Shown here piece after piece: positions 32,555-40,607 of a stretch of 53,482 nucleotides of DNA. Both the position numbers and the translations under genes were made by a program. The notes beneath the pieces were generated by a model. That model made no database searches. It was not told the origin of the DNA and worked only from the letters and a program-made list of their open reading frames with translations. Where the stretch lies: NCBI RefSeq assembly GCF_052065415.1, contig NZ_JBQHUB010000019.1, positions 1 to 53,482 on the forward strand, in the 5' to 3' direction. Positions within the stretch are counted from its first letter, which is position 1; each line of letters begins with the position of its first letter. Source of the DNA: Pseudoflavonifractor_A sp022772585. Lineage in GTDB: Bacteria; Bacillota; Clostridia; Oscillospirales; Oscillospiraceae.

Positions 32555-32911
32555 TCACGCCTGGGGCGGTGCGTCGTGGGTATAGGTCAGGATCCGGATC
32601 TGATCGCCCACGTCGCGGGTGACGATATCCTGCATCTTTTTGGCGAAGGGGCAGGGATAACCAATGGGGGTACCCTTCTGGATGCAGGAGGCGAAGGCGA
32701 TGGTGTCCGCGCCGCGCTTGATCAGAGTTCTGGCCCGGAGCACAGCCTTCTTCCCCGGGCAGCCGCCGCAGTTGCAGAAGCCGATGATCTCGATGGGCTC
32801 CTCCTCCGGCACCTGGCTGAAAACCCCCTTCCGCTCCCGTACCGAAATGAAATCCGTCGTACCGGGACAGTAATCCTCGGTCTGCATGCAGCGAATGATT
32901 CCTACTTTCAT
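32555..32911 (-). CDS. CGGC-domain protein, putative metal-binding
   Basis: 118 residues from MKVGIIRCMQTEDYCPGTTDF; the ATG has AAAAGGTG upstream, better placed than a GTG three codons earlier. Conserved cysteines include IIRCMQTEDYC, GFCNCGGCPGKK and ASCIQKGTPIGYPCPFAKKM, with the family-defining CGGC. Small cytoplasmic protein, presumably binding a metal or iron-sulfur ligand. Biological role unestablished. It lies downstream of the LTA-synthase-like gene on the same strand. Confidence 0.8.
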   Translation of the reverse strand: MKVGIIRCMQTEDYCPGTTDFISVRERKGVFSQVPEEEPIEIIGFCNCGGCPGKKAVLRARTLIKRGADTIAFASCIQKGTPIGYPCPFAKKMQDIVTRDVGDQIRILTYTHDAPPQA

Positions 32912-32989
32912 TTTCTTCACCTTTTCTGTCTGGTTTTGTTGATGTACTGTGTGCCGCCGGCAGCGGCCGGAATATCCGCAGGTCCCCGG

Positions 32990-34885
32990 TCAGCCCTCTC
33001 CCTCCGGAACATAGCCGGTGAGGGCCTCCGAGATAAAATGCTCGCCGTAGAGCATATCATAGACCAGCGCGCGGTAGATGGACACGGTCTCTTCGCTCTC
33101 CTCTGTGGGAGCGTCATGGGCCTGCCCGGCCCCATCCACGAAAAGCCGTTCCCGGTAGAGCTTCACATCCTCTCCGGCCCGCTCCACCCAGGTGAACCAC
33201 AGGGGCTTCCACAGTCCGGCCCAGTCCAGCAGGCGTTCCGCCATGTGGGTGACGCTGACCTCGGCGTCCACCTCAAGCTCCGCGCCGTAATTGTTCCACA
33301 CCAGGAAATCGGTCTGGTGCATTTTCCGCAGCTCCTCCGCGTCCCAGTCCCCGGTATCGGAAGAGCTGGCATAGCCCAGGCGGGAGTAGACCGTATCCCC
33401 GGCGTCCAGGCAGAGCCCGGGCATATGGTCCCCGAAAAACACCAGGAGCACCGGCTCTCCACAGTCCGCAAAATAGTCTGTCAGACGGCCCAGCGCCGCG
33501 TCGGCGTCATGGATGCCGTGGATCAGGGCGTCCAGCACCCCCAGATCCTCCCCCTCCAGGGCATCGCAGGTATAATCCACACCGGAGGGCCCGGTGAACT
33601 TGTCCCCATAGTAGGGCTGGTGGTTCTCCATGGACAGCCCGTAGAGGAAGATGGGCTCCTCTCCCTTATCCTTGAAGCGGGCGATAAGCTCCTCGGCCAG
33701 GGTCATATCGGACAGGTAGCCCCCGCTGTACTCCGGCTCCACCGTAAAGTCTTTTCCGTACACCGTCTCGTCAAAGCCGATGGCGGGCATGGTGAAGGCC
33801 CGGCCGTACAGGCTGTCATTGTAAGAGTGGACCAGCACCGAACGGTAGCCCTGCCCCTCCAGGGTCTTTACCAGGGAGGGCATCCGGCTGTAAGCCGACT
33901 GGTCGGCCAGACTGGTCAGGCTCTCCGACGCGCCGGGGAAGGCCGATGGAATGCCGGTGAAAAGCTCCATCTCCACGTTCCCGGTGCCCCCGGCATAGGC
34001 CGACGACAGGAATCGTCCCCCGGCACACTCCTCCGTCAGACGGCGGAAATTGGGGATGGGGTCCTCGTGGAAGGTCACGCCGGGCAGCCGGGTCACGTCA
34101 AAAAAGCTCTCCGAGGCAATGAGGACGATGTTGGGCCGTTCCCCGCCGGCGGCCTGTCCGGCCGCGGCCTCCTCCAGCTCCCGGAGGATGCGGTTCATGT
34201 TGTTCTCGCTGTAGGCGTCGGGCTCCTCCATGGCGCTCTCCCGCAGGGCGCTGAACATGCCCGCCAGCAGGCCCAGCCGCTCATTCCGGCTCCCCTGGCT
34301 CTCGTTTTCCTTTCCCTCCAGCAGCGCGGAGGAGGCCGGGAGCCACGCTGTGTTGCACAGCAGGGACACCGAGAGCCCGCAGGCCAGCAGCCTCCGGGGC
34401 CAGGTCTCCCGCCGCTCTCCCCTGGACCAAAGGAAGCTGACCAGCAGCAGCCCTCCCGCCAGCCAGAGTCCCTGCCAGGTGGCAGCGCCCAGATCCATAC
34501 CCGGCCGCAAAAATCCGGCGATCTCTCCCGCACGCCCCGCCATGGCCAGGTCGCTGGCCAGGATGGGCACGCCGTTCACCGCCTCCTTGAGATGGTTGGC
34601 CGCCGCGAAAAGCACCGTGGGGACCGTGATGGCCAGCGCCGCCGCAAAAAAACGGCCCGTCAGGGCCAGGACCGCCGACTGCGCGAAGAAAAGCAGCCCA
34701 TAGGTCAGAAACAGGGCCCCGGTGTGGCTGTCCATCCACTCCAGCGCCTCCGCCCCGCTCTGCTGCGTGATGAGCTGACACAGCCACACCACAAACAGCG
34801 GCGCGGCGCAGATCAGGGTGTTCCGCACCCAGGGCAGCCGCCTCCACCTTCCCCGCCAAAGGGTTTGCATTCGTTCTATCGTCAC
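32990..34885 (-). CDS. LTA-synthase-like membrane sulfatase (phosphoglycerol transferase family)
   Basis: About 631 residues from a GTG with GGGAGG seven bases upstream; an earlier ATG would overlap that binding site. The N-terminal 200 residues have five membrane segments. The extracellular sulfatase-type domain starts at NIVLIASESFFDVTRLPG. It has the catalytic Thr in GGTGNVEMELFTG, YGLSMENHQPYYG, and the metal-binding FFGDHMPG. Family members transfer glycerolphosphate from phosphatidylglycerol onto lipoteichoic acid or cell-surface glycans. Whether this one polymerises or primes cannot be told. It is divergent from the dehydratase activase gene. Confidence 0.85.
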   Translation of the reverse strand: MTIERMQTLWRGRWRRLPWVRNTLICAAPLFVVWLCQLITQQSGAEALEWMDSHTGALFLTYGLLFFAQSAVLALTGRFFAAALAITVPTVLFAAANHLKEAVNGVPILASDLAMAGRAGEIAGFLRPGMDLGAATWQGLWLAGGLLLVSFLWSRGERRETWPRRLLACGLSVSLLCNTAWLPASSALLEGKENESQGSRNERLGLLAGMFSALRESAMEEPDAYSENNMNRILRELEEAAAGQAAGGERPNIVLIASESFFDVTRLPGVTFHEDPIPNFRRLTEECAGGRFLSSAYAGGTGNVEMELFTGIPSAFPGASESLTSLADQSAYSRMPSLVKTLEGQGYRSVLVHSYNDSLYGRAFTMPAIGFDETVYGKDFTVEPEYSGGYLSDMTLAEELIARFKDKGEEPIFLYGLSMENHQPYYGDKFTGPSGVDYTCDALEGEDLGVLDALIHGIHDADAALGRLTDYFADCGEPVLLVFFGDHMPGLCLDAGDTVYSRLGYASSSDTGDWDAEELRKMHQTDFLVWNNYGAELEVDAEVSVTHMAERLLDWAGLWKPLWFTWVERAGEDVKLYRERLFVDGAGQAHDAPTEESEETVSIYRALVYDMLYGEHFISEALTGYVPEGEG

Positions 34886-35106
34886 TGGGAATCCTCCCAT
34901 CCCGGTCGTAATTCGACTTTTTTATTGTATGGCCGGAGAGGGGGAATTGTCAACCTTCTTCGCAGTCCGGTTATTTCCGGCTGCGGAACATCCGGTTCAG
35001 GGGTTGTAAAATTGCAGATTTTGTACTATTATGTAGGGTACGATTTTCTGTTATAAATAGGTGGGGCCTCTTTGCCCCGCCGCGATACCACAAGGAGACC
35101 TGGTAT

Positions 35107-38043
35107 ATGAGCCTTCGCATCGGCATTGATATCGGCTCCACCACCGTCAAGGTGGTGGTGCTGGACGAGCAGAACAAGCTGCTGTTCCGCTCCTACGAGC
35201 GGCATTATTCCAAGACCCGGGAGCGGGCCTGCGAGACCCTCCACTCCATCGAGGACCGCTTCCGCGGCCAGAACGTGAAAATGGTCATCACCGGCTCAGC
35301 CGGACTGGGCGTGGCCAAGGCCGCCGGGGTAGACTTCGTGCAGGAGGTCTACGCCACCGCCGCCGCCGTGCGGGAGTACTACCCCGACACCGACGCCGTC
35401 ATCGAGCTGGGCGGCGAGGACGCCAAGATCATCTTCTTCGGCGGCGCCCTGGAGGAGCGGATGAACGGCTCCTGCGCCGGCGGCACCGGCGCCTTCATCG
35501 ACCAGATGGCCACCCTGATGAACGTCACGGTCAACGAGCTGGACAATCTCTCCCTCAAGCATGAGAAGATCTACCCCATCGCCTCCCGCTGCGGCGTGTT
35601 CGCCAAGAGCGACATCCAGCCCATCCTGAACCAGGGCGGCCGGAAGGAGGATGTGGCGGCCTCCATCTTCCAGGCCGTGGTGGACCAGACCGTGGCCGGC
35701 CTGACCCAGGGCCGGGAGCTCAAGGGCAAGATCGTGTTCCTGGGCGGCCCCCTCCACTTCCTCATGGGCCTGCGGGAGCGCTTTGTGGAGACCCTGAAGC
35801 TGGACGAAGAACACGCCGTGTTCCCCCAGGACGGCGACTGCTTCGCCGGCATCGGCGCCGCCCTGTGCGCCGCCGACTATCAGGAGCGCTCCTTTGAGGA
35901 CTGCCTGAAGCTGCTGGAGGACAGCGTGGACGTAAAGACCGCGGTGGACACCATGCCCGCCCTGTTCGCAAGCCAGGAGGAGTATGACGCCTTCCTGGCC
36001 CGGCACAACGCCAACCATCCCCCCCAGGTGGACGCCGCGTCCTACTCCGGCCCGGCCTGGTTGGGCATTGACGCCGGCTCCACCACCACCAAGATGGCCC
36101 TCATCACCGCCGACGGCGGCCTGCTCTATACTTACTATCACTCCAATATGGGCAACCCCGTGGCCATCGTGCTGGAGCAGCTCAGGGAGATCTACAGGCT
36201 CTGCGGCGACCGCATTCAGATCAAAGGCGCCGCCGTTACCGGCTACGGCGAGGACCTCATTAAAAACGCCTTCTCCTGTGACCTGGGTCTGGTGGAGACC
36301 GTGGCCCACTACAACGCCGCCGCCCACTTCAACCCCGATGTGGACTTCATCATCGACATCGGCGGCCAGGACATGAAGTGCTTCAAGATCCGCAACGGCG
36401 CGGTGGACTCCATCATGCTCAACGAGGCCTGCTCCTCCGGCTGCGGCTCTTTCATCGAGACCTTTGCCAAGGCCCTGGGGTACGACATTGCCTCCTTCTC
36501 CAGGCTGGGACTCTTCTCCCCCCACCCTGTGAACCTGGGCTCCCGGTGCACGGTGTTCATGAACTCCAGCGTCAAGCAGGCCCAGAAGGACGGCGCCAGC
36601 GTGGAGGATATCTCCGCCGGCCTCTCCATCTCCATCGTGAAGAACGCGGTGTACAAGGTCATCCGGGCCGCCAGCGCCGACGACCTGGGCCGCCACATCG
36701 TGGTCCAGGGCGGCACCTTCCTCAACGACGCGGTGCTCCGGGCCTTCGAGCAGGAGCTGGGCCGGAATGTGACCCGGCCTACCATCGCCGGGCTCATGGG
36801 CGCCTTCGGCGCGGCCCTGGCCGCCCGGGACCTGGGGCTGGAGCATTCCGCCCTGCTGGACGCGGCGGCGCTGGAGACCTTCACCCACTCGGCCAGGCCG
36901 GCTACCTGCGGCCTGTGCACCAACCACTGCTCCCTCACCGTCAACCAGTTCGACGGCGGGCGGAAATTCATCTCGGGCAACCGCTGCTCCCGCCCTCTGG
37001 GCAAGGAGCGGGCCGAGCTCCCCGACCTGATGAAGTTCAAGTACAACAAGCTGCGCTCCATGCACGGCGAGGGGGAGGGCGACGGCTCCCGGGGCCGCAT
37101 CGGCATCCCCTTCGGCCTGAACATGTATGAGAACCTGCCCTTCTGGTTCACCTTCTTCACCAGGCTCAACTTCGAGGTGGTGCTCTCCCCCGAGTCCTCC
37201 CGCAAGCTCTACCTGAAGGGCCAGCGCACCATCCCGTCAGACACGGTGTGCTACCCCGCCAAGCTCCTCCACGGCCATGTGGAGGCCCTGGTGGAGGAGG
37301 GGGTGGACGCCATCTGGTATCCCTGCATGTCCTACAACAACGACGAGGGCATCGGCGACAACCACTACAACTGCCCGGTGGTGGCCTACTACCCCGAGCT
37401 GCTGGCCGCCAACGTGCCCTCTCTGAAAAAGACCCGCTTCCTGGATCCCTATGTGGGGCTGTGGCGGCACAGGGACTTTGCCAAACGCATCTGTGCCCTG
37501 ATGGAACAGGAATTTGATATTCCCAAACGGGAGACCCGCCAGGCCGTGGACGCGGCCTACCGGGCCTATGAGTCCTATGTGAACACGGTACGGGAGACCG
37601 GGCAGGAATACATCCGGTATGCCCGGGCCCACGACATGCCCATCATCGTCATGTGCGGCCGCCCCTATCACATCGACCCGGAGATCAACCACGGCATCAA
37701 CGACCTGGTGACCTCCTTTGGTTTCGTGCTGGTCACCGAGGACGCCCTCTCCGATCTGGAGGGCTACGCCCCCCGGCACGTACTCAACCAGTGGACCTTC
37801 CAGAGCCGGATGTACAACGCCGCCCGCTACGTCTGCACCCAGGAGGACATGCAGGCCATCCAGCTGGTGTCCTTCGGCTGCGGCACCGACGCCATCACCA
37901 CCGACGAGATGCGGGACATCCTGGAGGAGGGCGGCAAGCTCTACACCCAGCTCAAGATCGACGATATCAGCAATCTGGGCGCGGTGAAGATCCGGGTCCG
38001 CTCCCTGATGGCCGCCATCGAGGCCCGCAAAAAGCGGAACTGA
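35107..38043 (+). CDS. Double-ASKHA 2-hydroxyacyl-CoA dehydratase activase-related protein
   Basis: 978 residues. Two BcrAD/BadFG-type ATPase domains in tandem: DIGSTTVK near residue 8 with GGEDAKI and GSCAGGTGAFID, and DAGSTTTK near residue 322 with IGGQDMKCF and EACSSGCGSFIE. The cysteines of the last two motifs are the likely ligands of a bridging 4Fe-4S cluster. After about residue 590 come GLCTNHCSL and a DUF2229-type domain with DTVCYPAKLLHGH and CGRPYHIDPEINHG. Expected to use ATP hydrolysis to drive low-potential electron transfer. AAGGAGA lies before the ATG. It is followed after 38 bp by its probable partner. Confidence 0.85.
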   Translation: MSLRIGIDIGSTTVKVVVLDEQNKLLFRSYERHYSKTRERACETLHSIEDRFRGQNVKMVITGSAGLGVAKAAGVDFVQEVYATAAAVREYYPDTDAVIELGGEDAKIIFFGGALEERMNGSCAGGTGAFIDQMATLMNVTVNELDNLSLKHEKIYPIASRCGVFAKSDIQPILNQGGRKEDVAASIFQAVVDQTVAGLTQGRELKGKIVFLGGPLHFLMGLRERFVETLKLDEEHAVFPQDGDCFAGIGAALCAADYQERSFEDCLKLLEDSVDVKTAVDTMPALFASQEEYDAFLARHNANHPPQVDAASYSGPAWLGIDAGSTTTKMALITADGGLLYTYYHSNMGNPVAIVLEQLREIYRLCGDRIQIKGAAVTGYGEDLIKNAFSCDLGLVETVAHYNAAAHFNPDVDFIIDIGGQDMKCFKIRNGAVDSIMLNEACSSGCGSFIETFAKALGYDIASFSRLGLFSPHPVNLGSRCTVFMNSSVKQAQKDGASVEDISAGLSISIVKNAVYKVIRAASADDLGRHIVVQGGTFLNDAVLRAFEQELGRNVTRPTIAGLMGAFGAALAARDLGLEHSALLDAAALETFTHSARPATCGLCTNHCSLTVNQFDGGRKFISGNRCSRPLGKERAELPDLMKFKYNKLRSMHGEGEGDGSRGRIGIPFGLNMYENLPFWFTFFTRLNFEVVLSPESSRKLYLKGQRTIPSDTVCYPAKLLHGHVEALVEEGVDAIWYPCMSYNNDEGIGDNHYNCPVVAYYPELLAANVPSLKKTRFLDPYVGLWRHRDFAKRICALMEQEFDIPKRETRQAVDAAYRAYESYVNTVRETGQEYIRYARAHDMPIIVMCGRPYHIDPEINHGINDLVTSFGFVLVTEDALSDLEGYAPRHVLNQWTFQSRMYNAARYVCTQEDMQAIQLVSFGCGTDAITTDEMRDILEEGGKLYTQLKIDDISNLGAVKIRVRSLMAAIEARKKRN

Positions 38044-38081
38044 TCCCATTTCCGTACCGCAATCGAAAGGAACCTGAAACA

Positions 38082-39389
38082 ATGGCTGAACTCGTTTATG
38101 ACAAGACCGGCCGTCTCCTCTTCACCGAGGAGATGAAGAAGGAGTACACCCTTCTCATGCCCCAGATGCTGCCCGTCCACTTCGGCATGATGGCCCGGCT
38201 GCTGGAAAAAGAGGGCTTCAAGGTGGAGACCCTCAATACCAGCGGCAAGAGCATCGTGGACGCGGGGCAGAAATATGTTCACAACGACACCTGCTACCCC
38301 GCCCTTCTGGTCATCGGCCAGCTCATCGATGCCATCCAGAGCGGGAAGTACGATCCCCACAAGGTGGGATTACTCATCACCCAGACCGGCGGCGGCTGCC
38401 GCGCCTCCAACTACATCCACCTGCTGCGCAAGGCACTGAAAAAGGCGGGGCTGGAGTATGTGCCCGTGGTGTCGGTAAACCTGTCCGGTCTGGAGAAGAA
38501 CCCCGGCTTCAAGCTCTCCATCCCCTTCCTGCGCAAGGCGGTGTTCGCCATGATGTACGGCGACATCATCGTCCAGACCTCCAACCAGGTCCGGCCCTAT
38601 GAGGTCACCCCCGGCCAGACCGACGAGACCATCGAGCAGTGCATGAGCTGGCTGCTGGAGGAATTCAGTCAGGGCAGGGGCATGAACTTCAAGAGCATGA
38701 CCGCCAATTTCGACCGCATCACCGCCGCCTTCAAGGCCATTCCCGTCCAGGGGGAGCCCAAGGTCCGGGTAGGCGTGGTGGGCGAGATCTATATCAAGTA
38801 CTCCCCCCTGGGCAACAACAATCTGGAGCAGTTCCTCCTCTCCGAGGGGGCCGAGCCCGTGGTGCCCGGCCTTACCGACTTCATCATCTTCAAGATCTAC
38901 AACCGGGAGGTGGACGTGGACATCTACGGCGGCAAGTGGATCAAGAAGAAGGTGTGCCAGATCTTCAAGGCCTATGTGGAGAAGTGCCAGAGGGCCATGA
39001 TCGCCGCCATGGAGAAGGGCGGCTTCCGCGCCCCCGGCACCTTTGAGGACCTGCGCCATCTCATCCACGGCTACCTGGGCGAGGGCAACAAGATGGGCGA
39101 GGGCTGGCTCCTCACCGCCGAGATGCTGGAGCTCATCCACTCCGGCACCCCCAACATCGTCTGCACCCAGCCCTTCGGCTGCCTGCCCAACCACATCGTG
39201 GGCAAGGGCATGATCCGCCGCCTGAAGGATGACTATCCCTGGTCCAACATCGTGGCCATCGACTATGACCCCGGCGCCACCAAGATCAATCAGGAGAACC
39301 GCATCAAGCTGATGCTGGCCAACGCCCGGGCTCTGGCCCGGGACGAGGCCGTCCACACCGGTCAGGCGCAGGAGGCGCCCGCCCTGTGA
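38082..39389 (+). CDS. 2-hydroxyacyl-CoA dehydratase-like partner protein
   Basis: 435 residues from MAELVYDKTGRLLFTEEMKKEY, with GAAAGG upstream. Contains NDTCYPALLVIGQLIDAI, ITQTGGGCRASNY and VGVVGEIYIKYSPLGNNNLEQFL, plus CTQPFGCLPNHI with conserved cysteines. These are the features of the HgdB-like C-terminal module that accompanies DUF2229 activases. The substrate is unknown. Many Firmicutes carry this pair outside any fermentation operon, so it may not be a true dehydratase. It overlaps the following acetyltransferase start (GTGA). Confidence 0.8.
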   Translation: MAELVYDKTGRLLFTEEMKKEYTLLMPQMLPVHFGMMARLLEKEGFKVETLNTSGKSIVDAGQKYVHNDTCYPALLVIGQLIDAIQSGKYDPHKVGLLITQTGGGCRASNYIHLLRKALKKAGLEYVPVVSVNLSGLEKNPGFKLSIPFLRKAVFAMMYGDIIVQTSNQVRPYEVTPGQTDETIEQCMSWLLEEFSQGRGMNFKSMTANFDRITAAFKAIPVQGEPKVRVGVVGEIYIKYSPLGNNNLEQFLLSEGAEPVVPGLTDFIIFKIYNREVDVDIYGGKWIKKKVCQIFKAYVEKCQRAMIAAMEKGGFRAPGTFEDLRHLIHGYLGEGNKMGEGWLLTAEMLELIHSGTPNIVCTQPFGCLPNHIVGKGMIRRLKDDYPWSNIVAIDYDPGATKINQENRIKLMLANARALARDEAVHTGQAQEAPAL

Positions 39390-39949
39390 GCGGCGCGCTG
39401 CGCTTCGTGGACGCCTGCCGGGAGGAGCATTTTGCCGCCATGAGCCTGATTCACGCCCTGGGGTGGCGCACCACCTATCAGGACGCGGTACCGGCGGATT
39501 ATATGGCCCGGGAGGTCACCGACGGCCGCTGGATCCCCTTCTTCCGGGAGGACTATGAGACAGGCCGCTGCCATGGACTTCTCCTCTACCGGGGCGACAC
39601 CCCCGTGGCCTGCGGCAACTACGGCCCCGCCCGGGTGGGAGCCAGCCCCAGGCAGAGCAGCCTGGTCTCCTTCGACTCCCGGGGCTACGAGGGCTGGGGG
39701 GAGATCATCTCCTTCTACACCCACCCCGACGAGAAGGGCAAGGGATACGGCTCCCTGCTGATGGAGGAGATGCTGCGGCGGCTGAAAGAGGACGGCTTTC
39801 CCAGCGCCTACGTGCTGGTGCTGCGGGAGAATGCGGGTGCCCGGCGGTTTTACGAACGCCACGGCTTCCGCTGGGACGGCACCCATGAGGACATCCCCTT
39901 CCCTCCCGACGCAATTTGCGTGGACCTGCGCTATACCAGAACGCTGTAA
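39386..39949 (+). CDS. GNAT-family N-acetyltransferase
   Basis: 187 residues, GTG start overlapping the previous stop, so translationally coupled. The GNAT core is visible: IISFYTHPDEKGKGYGSLLMEEMLRRL holds the acetyl-CoA-binding R/Q-x-x-G-x-G/A-type loop (here KGKGYG), followed by LVLRENAGARRFYERHGFRWDG, the motif B region. The N-terminus (FAAMSLIHALGWRTTYQDAVPADYM) is typical of the family. Substrate unknown. Coupling suggests a role connected to the dehydratase pair, or simply read-through. Confidence 0.85.
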   Translation: MSGALRFVDACREEHFAAMSLIHALGWRTTYQDAVPADYMAREVTDGRWIPFFREDYETGRCHGLLLYRGDTPVACGNYGPARVGASPRQSSLVSFDSRGYEGWGEIISFYTHPDEKGKGYGSLLMEEMLRRLKEDGFPSAYVLVLRENAGARRFYERHGFRWDGTHEDIPFPPDAICVDLRYTRTL

Positions 39950-39950
39950 A

Positions 39951-39984
39951 AACCGGCGGGCGGCACAGCCGCCCGCCGGTTTTT
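39951..39984 (+). terminator. Terminator after the acetyltransferase
   Basis: Perfect 14-bp stem AACCGGCGGGCGGC (39951-39964) / GCCGCCCGCCGGTT (39968-39981) with loop ACA, then TTT, immediately past the stop codon. Confidence 0.85.
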
Positions 39985-40003
39985 AAAAAAAGTTTCAGCT
40001 TCC

Positions 40004-40036
40004 GGGAACCTTTTTCCACATTCAGTTGTGTTTCAG
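40004..40036 (+). promoter_or_regulatory. Candidate ECF-type promoter of the sigma/serpin unit
   Basis: GGGAACCTTTTTCC (40004-40017) resembles the GGAAC-type -35 box of ECF sigma factors. The matching -10 region would lie in TTGTGTTTC about 16-17 bp further on, just before the ribosome binding site. ECF factors commonly drive their own operon, but the -10 element is only loosely defined here. Confidence 0.35.
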
Positions 40037-40054
40037 TTGAAAGGAGGCGATGGC

Positions 40055-40607
40055 ATGGCTGAGGTGTTTGGCAGCGACGCCCACGTCCACCGTGTGGTGG
40101 AGCAGTGGTCTCCCCTGCTCCTTCGGCTCTCCTACAGCTATCTGGGCTCCACCGCCGACGCGGAGGACGTGGTCCAGGAGGTCTTTCTCGCCCTGTTGGA
40201 GCGGGGCAAGCCCCACACAAAATAACCATAGAATACTATAACCGCCGGTCTTTCTCGCCCTGTTGGAGCGGGGCAAGCCTTTTAAAGATACGGAGCACGA
40301 GAAAGCCTGGCTCATCAAGGTCACGGTCAACAAGTGCAAGAACTGTCTGAAAGCGGCCTGGCGCTCCCGCCGCTCTCCCATGCCCGCCGATACTGCCGTC
40401 CCGGCGCCGGAGGAGCCCCTGGGGGTGCTGGAGGCCGTGATGGCGCTGCCTCCGCTCTACCGTATCCCCATCCACCTCCATTACTGCGAGGGATGGTCCA
40501 CCGGGGAGATCGCCGCCATGCTGGGGGTCTCCCCCGTCACCGCCCGCACCCGGCTCCACCGGGGCCGGGCCATGCTCCGGGATGTTCTGGAAGGAGGGAA
40601 CGAGTGA
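40055..40607 (+). pseudogene. ECF sigma factor interrupted by a 67-bp duplication
   Basis: The 5' frame (MAEVFGSDAHVHRVVEQWSP onward through YLGSTADAEDVVQEVFLALLERGKP) is sigma region 2. It ends at a TAA inside inserted DNA. The 3' part resumes at ERGKPFKDTEHEKAWLIKV and runs through region 4 (LPPLYRIPIHLHYCEGWSTGEIAAMLGVSPVTARTRLHRGRAML). Removing 67 bp restores one continuous frame of about 160 codons. 67 is not a multiple of three and the extra DNA contains a stop, so the present gene cannot make a full sigma factor unless the insert is removed. AAAGGAGG precedes the ATG. The stop overlaps the serpin start (TGATG). Confidence 0.75.
40181..40279. repeat. 32-bp direct repeat flanking 35 bp inside the sigma gene
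   Basis: GTCTTTCTCGCCCTGTTGGA plus twelve further identical bases occurs at 40181-40212 and 40248-40279. The 35 bp between is AT-rich (contains AATAACCATAGAATACTATA), unlike the GC-rich gene around it. Recombination between the copies would restore the reading frame exactly. Confidence 0.9.

Noticed and set aside
35296..37065. Long minus-strand reading frame opposite the activase gene
   Set aside because: GC-rich codon bias leaves the antisense frame open by chance. It has no domain, and the plus-strand gene is unambiguous. The same holds for long antisense frames opposite 38370-39356, 40481-43231, 43849-46056, 48423-49769 and 50480-53338.
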